From Ardenticatenales bacterium (GTDB taxonomy: Bacteria; Chloroflexota; Anaerolineae; Promineifilales; UBA4811): 5,345 nucleotides of DNA. The stretch's first letter is position 1. The number at the start of each line of letters is the position of its first letter. The stretch is from positions 1 to 5,345 of the forward strand of contig DAOUVM010000204.1 in the NCBI GenBank assembly GCA_030667645.1, written 5' to 3'. This document shows, one piece after another, positions 1 to 5,176 of the stretch. The notes below the pieces were generated by a model. That model was not told the origin of the DNA. It ran no database searches and saw only the letters and a list, made by a program, of their open reading frames with translations. The position numbers and the translations under genes are program-made.

Positions 1-1035
1 CAGCTTGCCGATAAAGCCCAGCAGGATCGAAAAGACGCCGGCCGCGACCAGCACCGGTCCCGAGTAGTTGCGGGTGATTGCCATCAGCGAGTTGTTCTCG
101 CCATAATTTGTGCCGGCGGTTGAGCCGAACATGCCGTTGATAAAGTCACCGATACCGTCCAGGACCAGGTTAAAGCCGATGTGCTCATCGAGATGATACT
201 TTTCCTTGCCGGTATCCTCGGCAAAGCGGTCCACGTACAGACTGATCTGGTAAAGGTGAGCGGTGGATTCGGGGATGGTGGCTATAGCCATGATAGAGAT
301 ACTAAAGATCGCCGTCACGACCATGGATCCGGTAAAGCTGGGGAGCGTGATGTGGGGAGCGACAAACCAACTGGCTGATCCCACTGGGTCAAAATTAACC
401 AGACCGAACGGGAGAGCGATGAGGTACCCCACAACAGCGCCCAGCAGGATCGGCAACATGCCGATGAATCCCTTGCCCTGCAGGTAAACCGAGAAAAGAA
501 TGGTAACCACCAGGGTGATGGTAGCAACCGTCCAGTTGGCCTCAGCCATTCCCAGGGCGGCAAACCCTAGGCCGATCCCGATCACACACGCAACTGAGCC
601 GGTGATTACCGGCGGGAGCACCTTGTCAACGGCCTCTTTCCCCACCTTCATGATGATGTAACCCACACCGATGTTGAGGACGCCGGTGACCAAGATGCCG
701 GCCTGCATGGTGCTGATGATGCTGTCCGAGGCCGGGACGCCCCACTCGGCGTTGGTAAGCGCCAGGTAGGCGGTCAAGTAACTAAAGCTGGAACCGTAAA
801 AGAGGGGGATGAACTTGCCAATGCGCCACTTGGACAAGATCAGGGCCACCACAGTAGCTAGACCGGCAATGGACAGCACGGTCGAGACGTGGAATCCGGT
901 GAACAGAGCGCAGAAGACGGTCGCTGGGAACATGGTCAGCACGTGCTGAAGGCCCAGCAGGATCATTTGTCCCCAGGGGGGTCTATCGTTGGGCAGATAA
1001 CCCATTAGTTTGGTGTCTTTAGTGCTAGCAGTCAT
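1..1035 (-). CDS. NCS2-family (uracil/xanthine type) nucleobase permease, N-terminal 345 residues
   Basis: This is an inner-membrane nucleobase:cation symporter of the NCS2 (nucleobase-ascorbate transporter) family. It is open to the window edge, so roughly the last 80-100 residues are missing. I translated it by hand from the ATG at 1033-1035. Visible family marks are the TM1 motif GLQHVLTMFPAT with the Gln30-His31 pair, the TM3 motif YGSSFSYL at residues 80-87, the TM8 motif PESTAH with Glu256 and His260, and the TM10 motif NYGENNSLMAITR with Glu313. In E. coli UraA the ExxxH pair (E241/H245) and the Glu of YGEN (E290) are the uracil and proton-coupling residues. Purine-specific members such as UapA have Gln in TM10 instead. 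The binding site therefore looks uracil-like, although substrate assignment within NCS2 is uncertain. A strong Shine-Dalgarno (AAGGAGAAGG, 1042-1051) supports the start. It follows a CoxG/molybdenum hydroxylase cluster on the same strand after a 331-bp gap, so it may be the importer for the enzyme's substrate. Confidence 0.93.
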   Translation of the reverse strand, partial: MTASTKDTKLMGYLPNDRPPWGQMILLGLQHVLTMFPATVFCALFTGFHVSTVLSIAGLATVVALILSKWRIGKFIPLFYGSSFSYLTAYLALTNAEWGVPASDSIISTMQAGILVTGVLNIGVGYIIMKVGKEAVDKVLPPVITGSVACVIGIGLGFAALGMAEANWTVATITLVVTILFSVYLQGKGFIGMLPILLGAVVGYLIALPFGLVNFDPVGSASWFVAPHITLPSFTGSMVVTAIFSISIMAIATIPESTAHLYQISLYVDRFAEDTGKEKYHLDEHIGFNLVLDGIGDFINGMFGSTAGTNYGENNSLMAITRNYSGPVLVAAGVFSILLGFIGKL

Positions 1036-1041
1036 CTGAAA

Positions 1042-1051
1042 CCTTCTCCTT
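1042..1051 (-). promoter_or_regulatory. Ribosome-binding site of the NCS2 permease
   Basis: On the minus strand this reads AAGGAGAAGG, ending 6 nt before the ATG at 1033-1035; the AAGGAG core is 10 nt away. It fixes the permease start. No other ATG in frame follows until residue 11, which would cut into the cytoplasmic N-terminus. Confidence 0.8.
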
Positions 1052-1087
1052 ATATGGTATAGATGGCTGTTCCCTTCTGATCGACGT

Positions 1088-1109
1088 TCCGGGCCCCCCG
1101 ACACCCGGA
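1088..1109 (-). other. GC-rich hairpin in the presumed permease leader
   Basis: TCCGGG (1088-1093) and CCCGGA (1104-1109) form a perfect 6-bp stem around a 10-nt loop, about 36 nt upstream of the permease Shine-Dalgarno. No run of T follows on the minus strand, so it is not a standard terminator. It could be part of a structured leader, but it matches no riboswitch class that I can recognise. The fold is seen in sequence; any role is inferred. Confidence 0.4.
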
Positions 1110-1117
1110 TGTCTGCC

Positions 1118-1147
1118 AATAGGCTACGAGGGAGCAGCAACAGTCAA
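1118..1147 (-). promoter_or_regulatory. Possible sigma-70-type promoter for the permease
   Basis: On the minus strand TTGACT (1142-1147) is a good -35 match. It is followed after 18 bp by CCTATT (1118-1123), a poor -10 match. The predicted start would leave a leader of about 75 nt containing the 1088-1109 hairpin. The -35 lies inside the left arm of the inverted repeat 1139-1170, which would suit repression at that site. The weak -10 keeps confidence low. Confidence 0.28.
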
Positions 1148-1170
1148 AGATAAGAATAAAACTGACTGTT
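1139..1170. promoter_or_regulatory. Inverted repeat, candidate operator upstream of the permease
   Basis: AACAGTCA (1139-1146) and TGACTGTT (1163-1170) are perfect 8-bp inverted arms around a 16-bp A/T-rich spacer. The match continues as GCA/TGC beyond a single unpaired base in the right arm. The centre-to-centre arm distance of 24 bp is slightly more than two helical turns, which could suit a dimeric regulator or two bound dimers. The left arm overlaps the best -35 candidate. It is not followed by a T-run, and the spacer is too long for a good terminator loop. No regulator gene is in the window, so the binding protein is unknown. Confidence 0.45.
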
Positions 1171-1338
1171 TGCGATCGATTCTCCTCCTTTTCCGGCGCC
1201 GGGCCAGAATCATTCAGTACAATACCTGCAACCCAGTTTTCGCTGCTCGGTCAGTTTGCTGTCGTCGGTTGCCTCACCTCCTTTTGCCGCACCGGGCAAC
1301 GGCAGTTGTGCCTTTGCGCCGCCCGTGAATCACCATTG

Positions 1339-1371
1339 AAAACGGAAGGTTATTCCTCAACAAGTGCTAGT
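1339..1371. repeat. Direct repeat copy A, overlapping the coxG stop codon
   Basis: This 33-bp segment matches 2109-2141 at 27 of 33 positions without gaps (offset 770). The last 13 bases, AACAAGTGCTAGT, are identical. All six differences are transitions. The coxG stop codon (CTA on plus, 1367-1369) falls inside the identical core, so the repeat supplies the end of the gene. Weaker similarity reaches leftward to the TTGTGC at 1306-1311 (TTGTGC at 2074-2079 in copy B) if a 2-base gap is allowed. That would make this a decayed copy of the longer element at 2049-2141. Confidence 0.65.
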
Positions 1372-2029
1372 CAGCGCTGGACATTCGGCCGAGCCAGAAA
1401 CCGATCACCATGCCGACGATGGCGACGGCCGCAGCCATCCATGCGGTTCGATACTCGGGCGCAAAGATGTCATCGGCAACATCTTTGACCACGTCCCTTG
1501 CGACGGCTGCTGCGAACGCCGTCTCCGAGGGGGCCGCCCCTGCAGAGGGCGCTGGCTGTGCTGCGGGTGCAGCGGGTTGATCCGCCGGTGGCGCGTGCAG
1601 AGACCTGTTCAGAGACGCCAGTCCCTGGCGAATCATGCTCTTGCTCACCGAGTCCATCAGTCGCTGTCCCACGCCCGCCAGCTTGCCGCCGATCTGCAGA
1701 TCACCTTGATACTTTAGCAGGGTGGCGCCATCCCCCTGGTCCACCAACTGCACCTGGCCGACTCCGTTGATAAAACCGGGCGCACCCCTGCCCTTTACCG
1801 ACAAGGTGCAGCTTTCCGGCGGTACCTCGTCCGATACGACCAGCCGCCCGGCAAAGACGCCCGCAACCGGTCCGATCCGCACGTTCATCTTTCCCTCGTA
1901 CACGTTCTCACCGACCAGAGTCATGCTCTGGGTGCCGGGCAGGACTTTAACCAGCACGTTCGGGTCTCGCACCAGGTCCCAAACCTTATCACGAGGGCCG
2001 TCAAACAGGTATTCCCCTTCTAGCTTCAT
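1367..2029 (-). CDS. coxG: CoxG-like SRPBCC protein with C-terminal membrane anchor
   Basis: This 220-residue protein belongs to the CoxG family (CO dehydrogenase subunit G, SRPBCC/START-like fold). Residues 1-145 form the lipid-binding-type domain. It opens with MKLEGEYLFDGPRDKVWDLV and contains the typical LPG at 30-32, the GRGAPGFINGVGQV stretch at 80-93, and the closing helix GGKLAGVGQRLMDSVSK at 114-130. A Pro/Ala-rich linker (about 146-170) and a charged helix follow. One hydrophobic segment at about 196-214 is then followed by an Arg, so the domain probably sits on the cytoplasmic face, held by a tail anchor. In CO oxidisers CoxG ties the dehydrogenase to the membrane and connects it with quinone. 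Here it follows the large subunit by 158 bp and most likely does this for a non-CO hydroxylase. The start is fixed by AGGAG at 2042-2046, 12 nt upstream, a slightly long spacing. The stop lies inside a direct repeat. Confidence 0.9.
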   Translation of the reverse strand: MKLEGEYLFDGPRDKVWDLVRDPNVLVKVLPGTQSMTLVGENVYEGKMNVRIGPVAGVFAGRLVVSDEVPPESCTLSVKGRGAPGFINGVGQVQLVDQGDGATLLKYQGDLQIGGKLAGVGQRLMDSVSKSMIRQGLASLNRSLHAPPADQPAAPAAQPAPSAGAAPSETAFAAAVARDVVKDVADDIFAPEYRTAWMAAAVAIVGMVIGFWLGRMSSAD

Positions 2030-2048
2030 CGAATGCGCTCTCTCCTGG

Positions 2049-2137
2049 GTACTTGTTCAAAAACAACTTGGCCTTGTGCGGACGCGGAGTGTTCCTGATT
2101 CCGCATTCAAAGCGGGAAGTCATTTCTTAACAAGTGC
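2049..2137. repeat. Element of about 89 bp with imperfect terminal inverted repeats
   Basis: The left end 2049-2067 (starting GTACTTGTTCAAAAA) and the right end 2119-2137 (ending TTAACAAGTGC) are inverted copies matching at 14 of 19 positions, with a perfect ACTTGTT/AACAAGT block. Inside, GCGGA (2084-2088) pairs with TCCGC (2100-2104), giving a further stem. The element fills most of the gap between the molybdopterin subunit and coxG and carries no gene. It resembles a small non-autonomous repeat (MITE-like) or a structured intergenic repeat. No clear target-site duplication was found. Its right end is repeated at the 3' end of coxG. Confidence 0.45.
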
Positions 2138-2141
2138 TAGT
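2109..2141. repeat. Direct repeat copy B, between large subunit and coxG
   Basis: This is the partner of 1339-1371, in the same orientation, with 27 of 33 identical positions and the exact 13-base core AACAAGTGCTAGT at 2129-2141. In transcription order it lies 46 bp after the stop codon of the large subunit, while copy A lies at the stop codon of coxG. Each copy thus sits at the 3' end of a gene. It forms the right end of the inverted-repeat element 2049-2137. Confidence 0.65.
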
Positions 2142-2187
2142 TGAACTGGTGAAACGTGATCTGGGACGGCCGACCTGCAGCCGCCGG

Positions 2188-4545
2188 TTACGCATCGCCT
2201 CTTTCCATCCTCGCCTCTTGCATCAGCTCGAACAAACGGTTGGGGCTGAGGGGCATCTCGAGAATTTCCAGATCGTAATCAGCCAGGGCGTCCTCTAGAG
2301 CCTGCGCAAACAGTGCCGGAACCGGAATCGTTCCCGCCTCACCAGCGCCTTTGGTGCCCAGCGGGTTGAGCGGCGAGAGGGTTTCCTCATGACCAATCTC
2401 GATCCGGGGAATCTCCAGGGCAGAGGGAATCAAATAGTCTGCCAGCGAGGCGTTGAGCAGTTGCCCGGCCTCATCAAAGACAAGCTTCTCATAGTACGAA
2501 TTGGCGATTCCCAATGCCACCCCGCCGTGAATCTGGCCATCCACGATCAGAGGGTTGAGCACGGTACCACAATCCTCAACCGCCACGTAGCGCTTGATCT
2601 CGACCATCATAGTGTCCGAGTCTACCTCCAGGATCATGGCATGGGTGCCACTTGCAGTGGCGCCGTATCGGGGACCAAAATAGTCGGTGGCCTCTAGCCC
2701 CGGCTCGGAACCCGGTTCGACGGCTCCGCGCATGGGATTGGCCAGAACCGCCAACTCACCCAGGGTGATCGCCTGGTCGGGAATGTCCGCTACTCGCACA
2801 TGACCATCCACCAGCTCGAGCTTCTCCTTGGGTGTTTCCAGGGTCTTGCTGGCCAAATCGAAAATCTTGGCACGCACAGTCTTTGCGGCAGCATAGATGG
2901 CATTGGCGGCAACCACCGCACCGCGGCTGGCAAAGGTGCCGGTTCCCCAATGGAACGCGGCCGTGTCGCCCGTCACCAGGTGAACGTCCCGCACACTCAC
3001 ACCCAACTGATCGGCCACAATCTGGGCAAAGGACGTAAAGTGGCCCTGCCCCTGGGTGCCGACGCCGGTTGCTACACTGATCTTGCCACTGGCCTCAACC
3101 GTGATCCGCGCCCCCTCGTATGGGCCAATGCCGGTCGTTTCGATAAAGGACGCGATTCCGATACCCACGTGCTTGCCCTCAGCAACAAGCCGTGGCTGTT
3201 CCTCTCCAATGAACTCTTGCCAGCCGATCCTCTCTGCTGCCTGCTCCAACGCCAGCCGGTAGTTCCCGCTATCCAGAACCAACGGCGAAAAAGCCTGGTC
3301 AATGATCTTGTGGTTGTGCGGAAAGTCATCCGGAGAGATGAAATTCCGCTTCCTTATCTCTATCCGATCGATGCCCAGCTTTCTGGCTGCCAGATCCAGC
3401 AACCTCTCCGCCACAAATATCCCTTGCGGGCGTCCGGCGCCGCGCACCGGCGTGACGATCATCTTGTTGGTAAAGACGACCTTGGCATCCGTCAAATAGT
3501 TGGGGACATCGTACGCCCCCATCGCGTGGCTCTGGGTATTGAGAGGCAATGTCATGCCATAAGGGTCATAGGCGCCCGTGTCGTGGACGAATACGTCCTT
3601 GATCCCCAAAATACGCCCATCGCTGGTCAGAGCCATTTCGGCCTGATGAACCTGCCCCCGCTCTTGAGTGGTGGCATAAAAGTTCTCCTGCCGATCCTCT
3701 ATCCATTTGATCGGCCGTTTGAGCTTCATACTGGCCCAGGGGAGCAGCACCTCCTCCGGTAGGAACATCATGATCTTGGGGCCAAAGCCACCACCAACGA
3801 AAGGAGCGATCACCCGAACCTGGTGTTCGGACAGGCCGAGCATCCCGGCCAGGCCATTGCGAACCGGGATCGGCGCCTGGGTCGTGTCCCACAAGGTCAA
3901 CTGCTGGCTCTTGTCGTCCCAGTTGGCCACTAGGCCCCTGTTCTCCATTGCAGCGGCCGCACCCCGGTCAATTGCGATGCGTCGCGAGATGACCAGGTCG
4001 GCCTCCCGACAAGCTGCCTCATAGTCCCCTTTCTCCTGGGCCAGATGAGCGCATAGGTTAGAGTCTAGGCCTTCGTGGATCAGCGGAGCGTCTGAATCCA
4101 GGGCTCGCTCAATATCCACCACCGGTGCCAGCGGCTCATAGTCAACCCAGATATCCTCCAGGGCATCTTCGGCAACATAGCGGCTGACCGCAAAGACAAC
4201 CGCGATGGCCTCGCCAACGTATTTCGCCTTGTCCTTGACCAGAGGGACCTGCGTGCGTTGGTTAAAGATCACATTCTCGACTGAATGGGGAGCGGGAACC
4301 AACAGTGGACCGGGTCTCCAATAATCTCCCAGATCCTCGGCCGTATAGACGGCCACCACCCCGGGTCGCTTGCGGGCGGCCGAAACGTCGATGCTGTTGA
4401 TGCGCGCGTGAGCGTAATCACTGCGCAGAAACGCAGCGTGGAGCATGCCGGGGATGTCCATGTCATCCACAAATAGCGCCTGCCCGGTCAGCAGGCGAGG
4501 GTCTTCATTTCGGGTTATTCGTTGACCAACGTACCTTTCCGTCAC
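2188..4545 (-). CDS. Molybdenum hydroxylase, molybdopterin-binding (large) subunit, xanthine dehydrogenase/CoxL family, substrate unknown
   Basis: This 785-residue catalytic subunit binds Mo-cytosine-dinucleotide-type cofactor and would hydroxylate a substrate using water. Residues 15-140 form the aldehyde oxidase/xanthine dehydrogenase a/b hammerhead domain; the rest is the Moco-binding region. Moco and active-site residues visible are Gln223 (matching bovine Gln767), GGGFG at 251-255, PVRGAGR at 366-372, GQG at 499-501 and the catalytic Glu736 in KGAGEAG. Length is normal for the family. True form I CO dehydrogenase has AYxCSFR; its Cu-binding Cys corresponds to Gly369 here, so CO oxidation is unlikely. 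The Glu802 of xanthine oxidoreductase corresponds to Ile258, while Arg880 is kept as Arg368, so ordinary xanthine oxidation is also doubtful. The start codon is GTG (4543-4545), fixed by AAGGAG 7 nt upstream. It lies 54 bp after the [2Fe-2S] subunit, clearly in one operon. No N-terminal export signal is seen, so the enzyme is cytoplasmic. Confidence 0.95.
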   Translation of the reverse strand: MTERYVGQRITRNEDPRLLTGQALFVDDMDIPGMLHAAFLRSDYAHARINSIDVSAARKRPGVVAVYTAEDLGDYWRPGPLLVPAPHSVENVIFNQRTQVPLVKDKAKYVGEAIAVVFAVSRYVAEDALEDIWVDYEPLAPVVDIERALDSDAPLIHEGLDSNLCAHLAQEKGDYEAACREADLVISRRIAIDRGAAAAMENRGLVANWDDKSQQLTLWDTTQAPIPVRNGLAGMLGLSEHQVRVIAPFVGGGFGPKIMMFLPEEVLLPWASMKLKRPIKWIEDRQENFYATTQERGQVHQAEMALTSDGRILGIKDVFVHDTGAYDPYGMTLPLNTQSHAMGAYDVPNYLTDAKVVFTNKMIVTPVRGAGRPQGIFVAERLLDLAARKLGIDRIEIRKRNFISPDDFPHNHKIIDQAFSPLVLDSGNYRLALEQAAERIGWQEFIGEEQPRLVAEGKHVGIGIASFIETTGIGPYEGARITVEASGKISVATGVGTQGQGHFTSFAQIVADQLGVSVRDVHLVTGDTAAFHWGTGTFASRGAVVAANAIYAAAKTVRAKIFDLASKTLETPKEKLELVDGHVRVADIPDQAITLGELAVLANPMRGAVEPGSEPGLEATDYFGPRYGATASGTHAMILEVDSDTMMVEIKRYVAVEDCGTVLNPLIVDGQIHGGVALGIANSYYEKLVFDEAGQLLNASLADYLIPSALEIPRIEIGHEETLSPLNPLGTKGAGEAGTIPVPALFAQALEDALADYDLEILEMPLSPNRLFELMQEARMERGDA

Positions 4546-4552
4546 GGTGCCG

Positions 4553-4558
4553 CTCCTT
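4553..4558 (-). promoter_or_regulatory. Ribosome-binding site selecting the GTG start of the large subunit
   Basis: AAGGAG on the minus strand lies 7 nt upstream of the GTG at 4543-4545. The first in-frame ATG is at residue 30, inside the conserved N-terminal domain, so GTG is the true start. Confidence 0.8.
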
Positions 4559-4599
4559 GTTTAATAACACGCTCAGGCGAAGAACGCTACGGCGCGGGG

Positions 4600-5088
4600 C
4601 TATTGACTGTGCTCGGGCCGCGACTCTTCGGCCGCCAACAGGACGGCGTCGACGATGTGCTGGTATCCGGTGCACCGGCAGAGATTTCCAGAGATGGCCT
4701 GGCGTATCTCCGGCTCGGAGGGATCCGAATTCTCTTCCAGAAAGGGAACCAGTGTCATCAAAATGCCCGGCGTGCAGAACCCACACTGGACGCCGTGGGT
4801 CTCGCGGAATGCCTGCTGGATTGGGTGTAGCTTCTCCATCGTTCCCAGCCCTTCGACCGTATCGATCTCGCATCCGTCCGCCTGCACGGCAAACACAAGG
4901 CAGGAGCGGACCGGCTGGCCGTCAAGCAGGATGGTGCATGCCCCACACACGCCATGTTCACAGCCGACGTGAGTGCCGGTGAGGCCCAGGTCGTGACGCA
5001 AGAAATCGCTCAACAACAGGCGCGGCTCGACCGTGCGATCGTACTGGCAACCGTTCACGTTGACGCTTATTTGGCGCATATCGCTCAT
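4600..5088 (-). CDS. [2Fe-2S] ferredoxin-like (small) subunit of the molybdenum hydroxylase
   Basis: This 162-residue protein carries the two iron-sulphur clusters that pass electrons from the Mo site to FAD. The N-terminal plant-ferredoxin-type domain (about 4-80) binds one cluster through Cys43, Cys48, Cys51 and Cys63 (C-x4-C-x2-C-x11-C). The C-terminal four-helix domain (about 85-150) binds the other through Cys102, Cys105, Cys137 and Cys139 (QCGFC and CRCTGYQ). Gln101 is the usual neighbour of the Mo cofactor. All eight ligands are present and the length is normal for CoxS/XdhC-type subunits. The frame stays open upstream to an ATG at 5196, but that start would overlap the FAD-subunit gene. 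The ATG at 5086-5088 has a consensus AAGGAG 6 nt before it and gives the typical N-terminus MSDMRQISVNVNG. It follows the FAD subunit by 82 bp and precedes the large subunit by 54 bp. Confidence 0.96.
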   Translation of the reverse strand: MSDMRQISVNVNGCQYDRTVEPRLLLSDFLRHDLGLTGTHVGCEHGVCGACTILLDGQPVRSCLVFAVQADGCEIDTVEGLGTMEKLHPIQQAFRETHGVQCGFCTPGILMTLVPFLEENSDPSEPEIRQAISGNLCRCTGYQHIVDAVLLAAEESRPEHSQ

Positions 5089-5094
5089 GATGAT

Positions 5095-5100
5095 CTCCTT
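5095..5100 (-). promoter_or_regulatory. Ribosome-binding site deciding the start of the [2Fe-2S] subunit
   Basis: AAGGAG on the minus strand ends 6 nt before the ATG at 5086-5088. It favours a 162-residue product over a 198-residue reading from 5196, whose extra 36 residues match nothing in the family and overlap the previous gene. Confidence 0.85.
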
Positions 5101-5132
5101 GATGAAATGATGAACGATGGAGAAAGAGTGGC

Positions 5133-5176
5133 AAATGACAGAAACCTGATCCTGTGTCCTTGGTCTTTCGTCATTT
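5133..5176 (-). other. Imperfect hairpin spanning the FAD-subunit stop codon
   Basis: On the minus strand AAATGACGAAAGACC pairs with GGTTTCTGTCATTT. That gives seven perfect pairs (AAATGAC/GTCATTT), then GAAA/TTTC after one bulged T, then CC/GG after a bulged GA, closing a loop of about 15 nt. The TGA stop (5171-5173) is in the outer stem. No T-run follows. It might act in mRNA processing or in setting the ratio of the subunits, but a chance fold in an A/T-richer spacer is possible. Confidence 0.35.

Larger units (their letters stand above)
1036..1366. other. 331-bp intergenic region between coxG and the permease
   Basis: No convincing gene lies here on either strand. Reading in the transcription direction, it holds the rest of a degenerate repeat whose core overlaps the coxG stop (1339-1371). 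Next come a full Shine-Dalgarno-like AAGGAGGTGA at 1274-1283, a 10-bp palindrome CCGGCGCCGG at 1193-1202 and a second AAGGAGGAG at 1182-1190, neither Shine-Dalgarno having a start codon at usable distance. After these come an A/T-rich block at 1139-1170 framed by an inverted repeat, and a GC-rich hairpin at 1088-1109. No stem followed by a T-run was seen, so an intrinsic terminator for the hydroxylase cluster is not evident. The size and content suggest that the permease has its own promoter and a leader of about 80-100 nt. Confidence 0.7.

Noticed and set aside
315..563. 82-codon open frame on the minus strand inside the permease
   Set aside because: It is in another frame from the permease, whose transmembrane motifs run through this stretch without a break.
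1021..1028. AGTGCTAG near the permease start as a third copy of the direct repeat
   Set aside because: Only 8 bases agree with the repeat core, they are inside coding sequence, and the flanks do not match.
1088..1109. Intrinsic terminator after coxG
   Set aside because: The stem is only 6 bp with a 10-nt loop and no T-run follows on the transcribed strand.
1193..1202. CCGGCGCCGG palindrome as an operator
   Set aside because: A 10-bp GC-only palindrome is expected by chance in GC-rich DNA; no second copy or promoter is linked to it.
1306..1488. Plus-strand open frame at 1306-1488
   Set aside because: It overlaps coxG on the opposite strand, has no ribosome-binding site and gives a low-complexity Arg-rich product.
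2800..3762. 320-codon open frame on the plus strand
   Set aside because: It lies wholly opposite the large-subunit gene, has no family features, and the minus-strand protein carries all Moco motifs. It is an antisense shadow.
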